The position numbers and the translations under genes were made by a program. From Sophora flavescens (taxonomy: Eukaryota > Streptophyta > Magnoliopsida > Fabales > Fabaceae), in NCBI GenBank assembly GCA_030762895.1, contig CM061067.1:100070602-100134601 (forward strand): a DNA stretch of 64,000 nucleotides, read 5' to 3'. A model generated the notes under the pieces. That model made no database searches, was not told where the DNA came from, and saw only the letters and a program-made list of their open reading frames with translations. This document shows positions 45,935-56,640 of this stretch, in pieces (the stretch's first letter is position 1; every line of letters starts with the position of its first letter).

Positions 45935-46229
45935 TACTTTTTCTCTTTTTGTGCTCTTGTTTCTTCTTTGGAACCTATTTAGCAACTTGTTTCATCTTGT
46001 CTTGCTTCTTAGGAGCTTTCTTTGAAGTTTTAGTCACTTTCTTGCCCTTATCTTGCTTCTTCTTTGCCAAAGCCTTGATTGGAAGCTTATCAAGCCTCTG
46101 AGAAGATTGGGCTTTCACTGATTCATTCCTTTTTGGGCGTGAGGGTTGAGATGATGTTGGAGTTGAGGAGGATGAGGTTGAGTTTGAGGGAACAGGGATT
46201 GAAGGTCTAGTTTGCTTCACACCAGCCAT
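44789..46229 (-). pseudogene. Accessory (env-like / Transposase_32-type) gene of element I
   Basis: ATG at 46229 (MAGVKQTRPS). Order: Ser/Pro/Thr-rich start, Lys-rich basic region, a poly-Asp run coded by a (GAT)n repeat (45896-45936), then FNYFEANGFTFHKVLEEYKL, IKAFYCTLEMDNEGFSI and MTFEEFAQFTGMDYKG, and a C-terminal coiled coil (MDKLIQMFQKFEGKQ, SIRLNTLEGKMATLHQRLG). One in-frame stop at 45975-45977, a frameshift near 45690, and stops near 45500 and 45176. The FEEFAQFTG block is what suggests the plant transposon protein family; this is recall, not a search. No integrase or RT of this element is seen. Confidence 0.65.
45896..45936. repeat. (ATC)n trinucleotide repeat coding poly-Asp
   Basis: About 13 ATC/TCA units on the plus strand; in the accessory gene frame they encode an Asp run. 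Confidence 0.9.
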
Positions 46230-46313
46230 TGGAAGGGATTTTCGAGCTCTAATAGGGTTTTGGGTTCTTGGATTTTGATTTGAAAAGTGAAAGATTTGGA
46301 GGGAGAAGTTAGA

Positions 46314-46322
46314 TTTTATAAA
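46314..46322 (-). promoter_or_regulatory. Candidate internal TATA box for the accessory gene of I
   Basis: GGGTTTATAAAATCT on the minus strand, about 85 bases upstream of the ATG at 46229, with a C/T-rich leader between. The ATCGATGTA array begins about 10 bases further upstream. This looks like a core promoter separate from the LTR. Confidence 0.5.
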
Positions 46323-46329
46323 CCCAAAT

Positions 46330-46990
46330 CAGTCAATCGATTACCCAATCGATGTATTAAAGAGTTTTGCTATTTCAACGGCTGTGTATACACGTGCTAA
46401 TCAATGTACTTAGCTCCAATATTGAATTTAATAACATATACATCAATGTATCAATCGATGTATAAGTTAAGTCAGTGATGTATAAGCAATGTCATAGGGT
46501 CCAAGTTTTGCAACTTATGTTCAATCGATGTATAAGCAAGGTCTAAAAGTTGTGAATTTGTGAACTTTCATCTAATCGATGTGTTAATCGATGTGTAGCA
46601 TACCAAAAAGGATTTTTCAAGCTTTCATATCAGGTTAAACGATGTACAAATCGATGTACATGATATCCTGTATCTACTTCATCAAAATAATCGATTTACA
46701 AATCAATGTATGACAATTCTAAGAGAGTTGAACTTTATGATTCTTTGATCAATCGATGTGCAACATCGATGTACATGTTATTTCTGTCTTTGTAACCTTG
46801 ATTCCATCGATTATGTAATCGATGTATAAGGGTACTTTTCAAATTTTGTGTTTGTCTAATCTATGTATGACTTTCAGATTTTGAAGTTTTGCTGAGTCTA
46901 ATTGATATATCAATCTATGTACTGAGCTTCCTGTTTGCTATTTTGAGATTTACACATACTATAATCGATGTCTAAATCGATGTACAATCA
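46330..46990 (-). repeat. ATCGATGTA dyad array upstream of the accessory gene
   Basis: About a dozen motif pairs such as CAATCGATTACCCAATCGATG (46332), CTAATCGATGTGTTAATCG (46574), ACGATGTACAAATCGATGTA (46637), CATCGATTATGTAATCGATG (46804) and TAATCGATGTCTAAATCGAT (46962). They are spaced roughly 45-65 bases apart in otherwise non-repetitive AT-rich sequence. The same motif fills 34340-34770 in LTR I. Confidence 0.82.
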
Positions 46991-47600
46991 TCTAACAACA
47001 GGATAGCATAGATTTAACATTCAAAACATCATACATGGGGTGAGATACGTCATAATTATGCTAAAATGGTACGAAGGAAAAATAAGTAAATAAAACGCAA
47101 ACAAGACAATACAGTGCACATTTTACAAAGTCAATCATGTCATAATGATTGATTATATATTAAATCTTGCTAGGAACATCTTTTTCTAAGGTCACGAGGA
47201 GTTTTGTATGTCATATCCCTTATGCCCAGTGATGCCTCCTTAGGTCATCGCTGGACATTTTGTGTTGGATCTAGTTCTTCTTACAAAGTAGAGAGGACTT
47301 GATGAAAAATGTTTTCCAAAATTGTAATTTGTACGCTTTAATTTGACAACTTGGGACACCCGGTTAATGTGGTTCAAAATGGTGGATAATGTGTGTTTGA
47401 ATTGGTTAATGGGTACATACGTACCTATATGGATAACTTGTTAACCGACTACTTGGTTAATGATACACAAAATCTTAGTATAGTTAACGAGTTACCCACC
47501 TACTACTATAAGGGTACTTTTCTTTGACTTTGCCCAGCTTTTCACTATAACTGTCTTGGATATAGAGAATTGTTCTTTTCACAGCAGGGATCTACTTTTC
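46991..47600. other. Stretch with no recognised feature
   Basis: AT-rich. A TGGTTAATG-type motif recurs around 47360-47465 (ggttaatgtgg, ggttaatgggt, ggttaatgata). The 5' LTR of element I, expected on this side, is not recognisable, and neither is the rest of the gypsy integrase it entered. Confidence 0.4.
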
Positions 47601-48549
47601 AAGTATTCACACACATCACCTTGTTTCCCCAACAATATAAACACCAGAGAGCCTTTTAAAGATACTTACCCCCTCCTTCAGTCGTAGCTGCCGCCATCCA
47701 GATAGAGCTTCCATCGTACTGTGCTTAACTCGAAAACTTTAGGTAGACCAAAACAAAACAACATGTAATCCAGAAACTGAGATATTGGCATGTGAAACCA
47801 TCACCGACACAACGGATAATGGGTGTCTAACTTGGGTTCGTGAAAAATTAATTATAAATTTTAATTTTAATTAGAGGAAGTAACAAATTAAAAAGAAAAA
47901 AAAAAGAATTTGATAAGTGTAAAGGGTGATAGACGATAGTTTGGTAGGAATGAGGCATTACATGAATCTAGAGGGTCCTTTTTGCAAACCTTACAAGTTT
48001 TGGAGATAAGAGGGGATAATGGGAGAGAGGCTCCCCTATCAACCTACGCGGAACAACGAAAAATAAAAAGAGGGGGAGATCAGAAGAGGAGATCTTTCCC
48101 CAAAACCTACGGCTTTGAGCATTTTTGAGGTAACAGTGTCAATCCCCTTGTTGGTAAATCCTTAAAAGTTGTTCTAAATATCATGAGTGTTGTTTTGTGT
48201 TTGTAGATATATGAAGCTTTAGAGTTTTGTTCTTTGATCTTTTGGATTTGGGGCTCAATAGATTCTGAGATGAATCTAGGCAAAGGTTGGTGATGCTCTG
48301 ATTTTCTTTTTTTATGTTGTCTCAATTTGGATTTAGATTGTGGAAGATGTTAAATTAAGAGAGAATAAATGTTAGTAAGCAAACTATAATTCTTTCCTAA
48401 GACTATTTTTGTTGGCTTCTCATGGTTTTCAACCCATGCTTATATTTTGCATATATATAGTGATTGGAGAATGCTTTTGAGTCAATATATCTTATTTATG
48501 CCCCTATTCTTGTTTTGTTTTTTTTTTTCTTTCTTGTTGGCTACACTAA

Positions 48550-48880
48550 GGTGGCGTTTGGAAGAGCTTATTTAAGCTCCTTTTGACTTATCTGATGACA
48601 TAAGCTCTTATGCAGTGTGTTTGGCAGAGCTTATAAAAATAACTTATGTCATCCCATAAGGAGTTTTTGACTTATTTTCATAAGTTACTGGGAGAAGCTT
48701 ATGGAATTATCATAAGAGCTTATGCATTAAACACCCTCTCCGTATTTTTCACTATTCGAATCCTCTCATGCCTCTTCCTTTCTTTTTCTTTCTTTAAGCT
48801 AAGCGTTTATGGCATAAGCTCTCATACTATAAGGTATTATGTGATAAGCTCTTAATTAAGTTGTTTACCCAAACGCACCC
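48550..48880. mobile_element. Tourist-like MITE, 331 bp
   Basis: Terminal inverted repeats GGTGGCGTTTGG and CCAAACGCACCC (about 11 of 12), flanked by TAA at 48547-48549 and 48881-48883. The TAA target is the PIF/Tourist preference. Interior full of ATAAGCT inverted motifs; no ORF of note. Confidence 0.8.
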
Positions 48881-49898
48881 TAAGTCTAAGAGTAATTGCT
48901 ACCAGCTCTTGCATTCCCTTCTCTAATTGATGAAGTGGTAATCTATTTTAATAAACTTTTCATTCTATGAAGAATAGAACTATGTGGCTATAATAGTTCT
49001 TTAAATTAATCGTTTACCATTATTTGGATAAAATGGGTATTTTCATCAGTTAAGGGAAACATGAATTCCCTGGTCATGAAGCTGGAAAGCTGCATTTTGA
49101 AAGCTCGTAGCACAAGTAGAAATAGGACAAGTGGTGTTCATACGTTGTAGTGTACGTTTTGACTTGTGAAAAATATTTACTGTAGTGCATGTGCTAATTG
49201 TTGAGAGATATAATTATCTATAAATAAAATGGTGAATTTAAATTGGGATAAATTATTAGAGTTTGACATGAATTGAGCATGAAATGTATGAATGTTTTCA
49301 TTGCAAATTTGCAAGTTATGATGACGTTTGTATATAAAATATTGAGAAAGGATACACCATACAAACTATTGAGTATTGTGTACAAGAGACTTATTATGTT
49401 ACGTAAAACAAATTGAGTTTTATTTTGGAAATACGGGAACCTATATCTTTATTGATTATTATTGGTTGAGTATATTTTGATTTTAAGATGTTGATGAGTT
49501 GTGACTTGATGGAGGCCTGCTGGTTTGGAAATGATTGTATGGAAATCAGTTAGTTTATTCAAATTCATTTTTTTTTTAATAATTCTTGAAAGTGTATTAT
49601 TTTTTTCCTACTATTGTTACGTGCTAAATTTATATCCTATGCCCTTACTGAGTTGCGCAGCGCACCCGCTTTATTGTTAGATACTAGAAATGAAGCTGTC
49701 GGATCTTCTCAAGCTGCCCCGACTTTTTGAGATGATCTTTAGTGCTATACATTGACTATGCAAAAAAGTCTTAGAATTCTTTTTTTTTTTATTAGATTGG
49801 TTCTGTAAAACCTTTTATTTACTTTAGATCGATTATTTCTGTTATAGGGTTGATTTTTCCAAGAGTTGTAATTTAAATATTGTTGCAAACTTATGGCA

Positions 49899-50096
49899 TA
49901 TTTGCTTTGTTTCCAGTTTCATGTTTTCATAAATTATTACAAATCTGTCATCGTGTTTTTCACTTTGTTTCTATTTTGAAATTTGTACAGAAACACTGAA
50001 AACAACTTTTGTTTTCGGTGTTTCTATGACAAATTTCAAAACAGAAACAAAATGAAAACTAAGAAATGAAGATAAAACCTGGAAACAAAACAAATA
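49899..50096. mobile_element. Foldback MITE, about 198 bp
   Basis: Almost the whole element is one inverted repeat: TATTTGCTTTGTTTCC on the left, GGAAACAAAACAAATA on the right, with a long inner stem (CACTTTGTTTCTATTTTGAAATTTGT and its complement; key parts at 49957-49986 and 50026-50058). The target duplication is not evident. Confidence 0.75.
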
Positions 50097-50422
50097 GATC
50101 CTTATTCTTTTGAAGAATTTCAATTAAGCTCTTTGATTTTGAGTTTCTTCTTTGTTATGATATATATAAATATATCTATAAGAGCCATAAACAGGGTTGG
50201 GATCCTTTTATAATTTATGTTTTGAAAGGCTTTGGAATCGGGGCATTGTCTCTTATTCAGGCCAGTCACGACTCCGATTTTGGGTCATAACAAGGATTAC
50301 CCACTAAGGCCGAAGTTGGTATAGTGATGTCGGATTGGAAGAGATCAAATGATGAGAGAAATAATAGATATTAGCATCCCTCTTAAGTTGCTTTGAGATG
50401 TGATTATGAATAGAGGTCTCTC

Positions 50423-50426
<4 letters not shown>

Positions 50427-50486
<60 letters not shown>
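50427..50486. repeat. (TA)n microsatellite
   Basis: About 29 TA units. Confidence 0.95.
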
Positions 50487-50488
<2 letters not shown>

Positions 50489-51449
50489 TAACAACATTAT
50501 GGGCTAAGCTTAGTCAGTATGCTAAACACACAAGTTTTAATTTATGATTATCTTCCACCTTTTTCTTATACTTTGTCAACTCATTTTTCTACCCAAGAAA
50601 GTCAACTGAAATCAATTTTCTTCTTTATGATCTCTGTCTCTCACTCCGTCTTCTGCATCCAGTATCTCTTTAATTTTCTTTTCACTACAGCTATAGTATT
50701 GTTTGAGTTAGCGTTTTCATGGCTAATAGTCATGAATAGAAATGAAACCAAAGAAATTTGTAAAAATCTAATGAAAAAGGAAGCTAATAATCCGAGCTAA
50801 ATTGATCTAAGCTGTTATGACAAACTTAATACTTGCGGCTTCACATTAAGTTTGCGTTCATCGTCATTTTGTGACATCCATGAACTAAAACAGTCAAGTT
50901 TCATAAATCAATAGCAAATTTTAATATATAGACGTGCTTTGTTTTTTTAATTCAAAAGTCTTTATACTTATACTGAAGGTCTTGCAATTCATGGCTGCTG
51001 AATGCTGTAAATCCATTTCTAATTTTATGCAAGACTGTACATACCGTTAATAGCGGGGGTGGTTATGAGACAAATTGTTTATAAGATTGATTTACTTGTT
51101 TTTATTTATTTTAAGTAAATTTAATTTACTAAATTCCCATTAATTTAAGTTGTTTAATATAAAACAAATTGGGTTTTGTTCTTACAAAAAAACATAGCTT
51201 GTCATCCTACTCCAAAAAGACATTATATAAGAGATAGAGGTTTCAAACATTATAAAATAAGCCGAATATTAATTGGAGTAAAGACACCTGCAAACATAAT
51301 ATACCAATTAATTCTACATTATTATATAAAAACTTTAATGTAAATTATTTACATGGAGAAACTGTGAAGTACATTGAAAAGTTTTTCTATTCATCCAAAA
51401 GGAGACTCCTAAAATAGACTTCAGAATAGTCAGCATTTCTTTAAAAGTA
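50487..51449. other. Flank 3' of the HRQ1-like exons, no other feature seen
   Basis: AT-rich. The open frame at 50519-50800 has no motif and is probably chance. The last 100 or so bases before 51450 would be the 3' untranslated region of the helicase gene (minus). Confidence 0.5.
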
Positions 51450-51923
51450 CTAGTTCTCCGCATCAAGAATACCCTGAATGGACAAAATCTCGGCTCATCA
51501 ACGTGAAATTGAAAATGAAAATAATAGATTAAAAATTATGAGCCTTTCAACAAATATATATATATTTAAATTATGAGGTTCAGTCAAGTTACTACCTTGA
51601 TGATCATAATGGCTGCATTCTTGTGTAAAACCTCGTTATACTCATGGCAAGCAAAGCTCTACAACATGCAAAAGGTTTATGAAATCCGAAAAACAAAATT
51701 GGACACAATTTAAAAAGAAAATTAAACAATCAATTTACAGTCTATCAATTTTCTTCACCAAAAATAGCCTAGTAGTTTAAATCGAAAAAAGGATGGAATT
51801 ATTTTAAAAAAAGTGTTTGATCCAGACCTGAACACAATTAGGGCAACCTACTTCCGCTGAGCAACAGCAACATGTGAGAAGCTCTAGTGCAGCTGCCAGA
51901 AACTTTGTGAAACCGGGTTGAAC
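51450..51923 (-). CDS. HRQ1-like: HRQ1-type RecQ helicase, three C-terminal exons
   Basis: Three minus-strand exons with GT..AG borders, all in phase: 51923-51828 (VQPGFTKFLAAALELL then TCCCCSAEVGCPNC), 51658-51596 (SFACHEYNEVLHKNAAIMII) and 51473-51450 (GILDAEN then stop). The Cys-rich C-x-C...GCPNC block followed by ACHEYNEVLHK is the DUF1998-type zinc-binding end of eukaryotic Hrq1 helicases, which act in DNA crosslink repair and genome stability. Only about 60 residues are visible. The next exon upstream (about LLYDxHPGGTGVS) is not found before a copia LTR begins near 52080-52319, so the gene is either split by insertions in an intron or a 3' remnant. Identity is from recalled family motifs. 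Confidence 0.7.
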
Positions 51924-52079
51924 CTATCAAACATTTCAAGGATATTAAACTTAAGTAAAAGTCTCGCCATTGATTGGCATTTGGGAAGATTGTTAAACCA
52001 GAAACAACCAGTCTATTACAACAGCAATATCTATCATCCTGATACATCCATAACCATAAAAGCATCAGATAAGTATTAA

Positions 52080-52319
52080 GGAAATAGAAACAAAGAAAAT
52101 GTATTCTCAGATCTGTCTGATGATTCTATTGATGTTGGAAAGTCATGAATATATACTGAATATAATTCCTAAAACTAACTCCCAAAAATAAGGCCCAACA
52201 AATCAATATAATTGCAAAAGACACAGAATGCTAAAAACTGGAGATATAGGAAAAAATACCACAACAAAAAAGGAAATAAATTATCCTATCAGCAAACGAA
52301 ATAAACCATTCCGCCAACA
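52080..52319 (-). repeat. 3' LTR of a short-LTR copia fragment (minus)
   Basis: Starts TGTTGGCGGAATGG at 52319 (minus) after the polypurine tract CTTGAGGGGGGTG (52320-52332). The far end is not fixed; 52080 is an estimate. It lies beside the HRQ1-like exon and may be inserted in its intron. Confidence 0.6.
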
Positions 52320-52332
52320 CCCCCCTCAAGCT

Positions 52333-52719
52333 GGTGAGTAATTATTTATCATTTCCAACTTGTCAACCAGCACTTCCAAGCTTGCTTTAGGACGTTCTTT
52401 TGTTAAAATGTCTGCGATTTGTTGTTTTGTACATATATCATGGAAGTTATCTTGTTCTCGACCTTTTCCTTGATAAAGTACGATCTATCTAAACATGTTT
52501 GATCTGGTCATGATGAACTGGATTAACAGCTATACTTAAGCAGAATTATTATCACAGTACAACTATATAGGGTCCATACTTGTCATTTTCAATTCATCCA
52601 TTAATCTTTTCAATGAGATCAGCTCACAAATTCCTTGAGCAAGGGCTCTAAGCTCCGCCTCTGCACTGCTTTGAGCTACAACAAATTGTTTCTACTTCTC
52701 CAAGTAACTAAATTGCTCC
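52333..52719 (-). pseudogene. Copia RNase H remnant
   Basis: Minus-strand remnants in order: NLVTWRSR, then SSAEAELRALAQGICEL, YCDNNSA, VHHDQIKHV and a LEVLVDKLEM-type end just before the polypurine tract. Broken by stops and shifts. Cut on its 5' side at 52719 by the TRIM. Confidence 0.75.
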
Positions 52720-53115
52720 TGTTGAGAGTCCCACATCGACTAGAGATATGACTTCAGTAGTGCTTATAAGGCATGAGCAATCCTCACCTTACAAGTCGGT
52801 TTTGTGGGGTTGAGTTGGCCTATAGCCCAAATTCTAATATGGTATTAGAGCCTATCCTAGATCTATTAATGAGCCAAGATCTTTATTATTCCACCCACAT
52901 TTATCCACGCTCTAGATGTTCAGGCCTGGCATGAGGGATTGTGTTGAGATCTCTGTTATTCCACACCACACCCATTAGTCCACGCTTCAAATGTCCAGTC
53001 CTCAACGTGAGGGGGTGTGTTGAGATCCCTGTTATTCCACACCACACCCATTAGTCCACGCTACTGAACATCTGAAGTGTGGACTAATGCGGGTGGAATA
53101 ACATGGATCTCAATA
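52720..53115 (+). mobile_element. TRIM (terminal-repeat retrotransposon in miniature), rearranged
   Basis: 5' LTR 52720-52839 (TGTTGAGAGTCCCACATCG...AAATTCTAATA, 120 bp) followed directly by a primer site TGGTATTAGAGCC (52840-52852) one base off canonical. No coding capacity. A unit with TTATTCCACACCACACCC and CACGCT is repeated in tandem (from about 52945 and 53017), each preceded by a GAGGG(GG) tract and TGTTGAGAT. The expected second LTR is replaced by a long hairpin (53020-53113). Confidence 0.7.
53020..53113. repeat. Long inverted repeat (hairpin) at the TRIM end
   Basis: TTGAGATCCCTGTTATTCCA... (53020-53062) is complementary to ...TGGAATAACATGGATCTCAA (53076-53113) with a loop of about 13 bases and a few mismatches. 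Confidence 0.85.
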
Positions 53116-53452
53116 GCCCCAAACCTTCATACAATAACCCAAAATTCACCTTCTATCTTCCACAAACCTTGCCCTGACTGCATCACTAAAACCTCCACAT
53201 TTGTTAACTCATTCTTTTGCAAAAAATAAGCCTTTCTCTCTTCTTACGTGAATCAAAGATCAAGCTCTCCAAGAACTTGAAGCTTTTTCTCTCTTCTCTC
53301 TCTTGTTCTTCATTTTCAGCCAAGAGCCTAAATCACCACTCAAATTTGTTGTTCAAATTCTAAGATCATTTCCTTGATATTCTTGTCTTGATCATCTAAA
53401 CACTTTCTATTCCACAAGATTTCTTCATCGGAGGGCTTTCATTTTTGGGTTT

Positions 53453-53640
53453 TGTTGATATTTATGTAAATAATATATTCTGATTATAGGAATATTTGGT
53501 AATCAGGATAATCAAATGTTGTGAATATCTTGTAATCATGACACTGATTGTATCTTGATTTGTTCAATGCCTACAATCTCCGTGGTGTAGTTGAAACACA
53601 CGAGTTATGCCAATGTCTCTTGTTTTCTCTCATCTTAACA
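53453..53640 (+). repeat. Copia O 5' LTR
   Basis: 188 bp. Differs from the 3' LTR by a handful of substitutions and by a missing CTATATAATA-like stretch (present at 58493-58504), which includes a TATA-like box. Confidence 0.9.
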
Positions 53641-54299
53641 TGGTACCTAGAGCCTAACAAGAAGCAAAACCCTAATTCTTTCATACCCGGTGGACCTACG
53701 GTTTGTCGCTGAAATTTTTTCTGCAAAACCATGTTCTCTTTCCGATTTTGCACCATCTTTTGTTGCCGTGTTATCCTTCCAGCATCCCCCGCGATCATAT
53801 ACGTTCTTTGTCGATGCCGTCCGTCATTGCCGCCCATCGCTATTCTCTTCGGTCGCCGTGCCGCCGCTACTTGCCGCCGTCCGCCGTCACCGCTTGCCGC
53901 CGCCGACCTTTTCCGGCCGATGACCACACGGCTAGAATCGCCGCCGCCGATCTACACAGCCGCCCAAACCTCGCGCCACCACCCACCAGGACACGCCGCC
54001 ACGCTCCAATATCGTCTCTCGGCGCTCCGTCACACGTGCCTCCCTTCCGCCAGCGGCGTGAAGGCATTTTTGTGGTCTTTCGATCGCCGCGTTTGGTGCA
54101 CCGTACTCGTCCGGTCTGCCCTACCTGGATATGGTCTTCTTTTTCTCTTTCGGACTTGTGGTGCACCCTCCATTACACAAGTTACTCCGAGGTACTTTGT
54201 GGTTTCGGTTTTCCGTTTTGTTTATTGATCAATGGTTGCTTCGCATCCTCGGATACTCCTAAGGACTCCTCCAAGGTGACCCTCCTGTTTTCACCAATT
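53641..54299 (+). other. GC-rich leader of copia O
   Basis: Between primer site and gag lies about 650 bases, with an extremely CCG/CCGCC-rich core (53800-54080), unlike the AT-rich surroundings. Overlapping open frames here (Pro, Arg, Ser and Ala rich) are by-products of composition. Confidence 0.7.
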
Positions 54300-55090
54300 A
54301 TATGAGTGCCCTCTTTGCACCGACAAATTGGATGGAAGCAACTATGACACACATGGGCCTCCGATATCAAACTCAAATTTGAATGGACAAGAATATGTCG
54401 AACACCTGACCAAGAAGGCTCTTGAAATTGCCGAAGCTGAACGCCCACGGTGGAACAAGATTGATGCTCAGTTGTGTAGCATTATCAAGTCCACTATTCA
54501 CTCTTCTTTGAAGCAGATTTTCGTGCCCATCTCACTTGCGAGTCCGTTTGGGAGCAACCCAAGGTTCTTTACACCAATGATACACAACGCCTCTATGGTG
54601 TCTGCCAGAATCTCATGAATGTCATTGCTCCTCGCTAGATTGAAGGTCCTATTTTTGCTTATTTGGGAAAGGTTTATGGTGCTTTACATGATTTCAATGA
54701 ACTGTTGCCACCGGTCAACACTCCAACCAGGGAACTTGAGCAGCATAGTAGCTTCTTCATGTTGTTGGCCCTAAATGGTTTGCCTCCAGAGTACTCCACC
54801 ACCCGTGATCAGATTTTGGGTTCTCCTAATGTCCCATCTATGAACACGGCTTGGTCTGCTTTGCTTCAGGTCCCGTCCAAGACATCAGTTACCTCTATGC
54901 TCCTTGCTGCTCCTAGCCATGAGTTACCTCCTGCTGCAGTTGATGCTTCTGCTCTTGTGTCTCAAGGTAGTGGTGGTAGTGGTAGTGGTCGTGGTTGGGG
55001 TAAACGCCCGAAATGCGATCACTGTCACTGCTTAGGCTACACTATTGATAAATGTTGGACTTTACACAGTCGTCCTCCTCCTCCCGCTAA
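54300..55090 (+). pseudogene. Copia O gag
   Basis: N-terminal half shifted and stopped (54300-54660, with EADFRAHLTCESVWEQ and LYTNDTQRLYGVCQNL remnants). Then open from 54663: YGALHDFNELLPPV, LALNGLPPEYSTTRDQILGS, and the knuckle CDHCHCLGYTIDKCW at about 55014-55060 after a Gly-rich GSGGSGSGRGWG stretch. Confidence 0.82.
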
Positions 55091-55913
55091 TGTTGCCCAG
55101 GTTGATCCACCAGCCCCATCTGAGCCATCTCCTCAGTCTACTGCTTCGCCTATTACTTACGCAGAGTTTCTTAAAGGGTTTGAAGAACGTCAGGCCACTG
55201 GGTCCATTGCCTCTGTTGCACACACTAGTAATTCCTTTGCTTGTCTCTCTCAGTCGTCCCTAGGTCCTTGGGTTCTGGATTCTGGTATCACCGATCATAT
55301 CTCTGGTAATAAATCTATTTTTTCCACCCTTTTTACGTCTGGTTATTTACCCACGGTTACATTGGCTAATGGTTCTAAAACACATTCCCAGGGGGTTGGC
55401 ACTGTCCATCCCTTCCCTTCCCTCTCGGTTAATAATGTGCTTTATGTCCCGGGTTCCCAATTTAATTTACTTTCTATTAGTCGCTTGACCCGTTCCCTTG
55501 GTTGCACCATTTCGTTCACTAAAGATTCCGTTTTCCTGCAGGACCGGAGTTTGGGACGGATGATTGGCGCCAAATGTGAGTTCAATGGCTTGTACCAGCT
55601 GTCACCTCCTTCTCGGGTTTGTGCGGTCAATGATTCCCCTCTTCTCACTCATGCTCAATTGGGACATCCCAACCTTGCTAAGCTCCAACAGCTGGTACCA
55701 AGCCTGTCTAAGCTTACTTCTTTGTCTTGTGAGTCGTGTCAACTAGGGAAACATACCCGTAGTTTGTTTCCTAGTTGTGTCGTTAATCGCACCAAGTCTC
55801 CTTTTTCTTTAGTGCATTCTGATGTTTGGGGTCCTAGTCGGACTGTGTCCACGTTAGGATCAAAATATTTACTTTTATTGATGATTTCTCACGTTGTACT
55901 TGGTTGTTTTTAA
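55091..55913 (+). pseudogene. Copia O protease and GAG-pre-integrase
   Basis: Protease block WVLDSGITDHISGN (55268-55310; Ala/Thr after DSG is Ile). Then LYVPGSQFNLLSISRLT, HAQLGHPNLAKLQQL with CESCQLGKHTRS (zinc region), and SLVHSDVWGPSRT (first integrase Asp). The frame shifts at about 55880, just before the FIDDFSR-type block. Confidence 0.87.
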
Positions 55914-56640
55914 TGGAAAATCGGTCTGATTTATTTTCTATATTTCAACAATTTTATTATGAAATTAAAAATCAATTTGGCATTCCTATTCATACTTTGC
56001 TTAGTGATAATGCTAGAGAATAACTCTCTCAATTGTTTCAATCTTTCATGGCTTCTCAGGGTATTCTTCATTAGACTTCTTGTGCTTACACCCCTCAACA
56101 AAATGGGGTTGCTGAACGCAAAAATAGACATCTAACAACTCGCACCCTCATACTACAAGGCAATGTTCCATTCCGTTTTTGGGGTGATGTTGTTCTCACT
56201 GTGTGCTATCTCATTAATAGGATGCCTTCCTTAGTTCTTGATAACCAAGTACCTCACTCTGTTTTGTTCCCTCATCGGTCCCTCCATCCATTAACACCTC
56301 GTGTCTTTGGGTCTACATGCTTTGTTCATAACCTACAACCAGGTATTGACAAGCTCTCTGCTCGCTCACTAAAGTGTGTCTTCCTTGGTTATCCTCGGTC
56401 ACAAAAGGGTTACCGATGTTATTCTCCTACTCTACGCCGTCATCTTGTATCGACTGATGTCACTTTCTTCGAGTATGTTCCTTATTTCGGGCCACCTACA
56501 TCTCCCGAGTCGGTCACGGATGTCTTTCCTCTTCCTCCTGTCCCTATCTCTGTCTCGTATACTCCACCCACAGTCCCTACATCCTATACTCCACCTATTG
56601 TCCCTGCTCCTGCCCCGGCTGCTCATACTCTTACAAGTAT
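55880..56640 (+). pseudogene. Copia O integrase core
   Basis: Remnants ENRSDLFSIFQQFYYEI, LLSDNARE (second Asp), TPQQNGVAERKNRHL (Glu), then the open piece 56201-56674: [45 protein letters not shown]. Stops at about 56023 and 56074. Confidence 0.87.

Larger units (their letters stand above)
47600..50290 (+). repeat. Probable Ty3/gypsy LTR, hosting two MITEs
   Basis: The right part (49640-49720) has an ACTGAGTTGCGCAGCGCACCC block like the CTGAGTTTTATAGCTCACCC segment of chromovirus LTRs. It ends near CACGACTCCGATTTTGGGTC followed by ATAACA at about 50265-50290. The left end is not defined. Neither LTR partner nor internal domain was found. Confidence 0.4.

Noticed and set aside
45838..46101. 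Ser-rich 87-codon ORF (plus)
   Set aside because: Antisense shadow of the (GAT)n repeat in the accessory gene.
48107..48325. 72-codon minus ORF with basic residues
   Set aside because: No motif, and it sits in a probable LTR leader region; no support as a gene.
50519..50800. 93-codon ORF next to a TA microsatellite
   Set aside because: Hydrophobic, low complexity, no motif or codon signal; chance frame in AT-rich DNA.
53731..54305. Long overlapping Pro/Arg-rich ORFs of up to 200 codons
   Set aside because: All lie in the GC-rich leader of copia O, are open in several frames on both strands at once, and have no motif.
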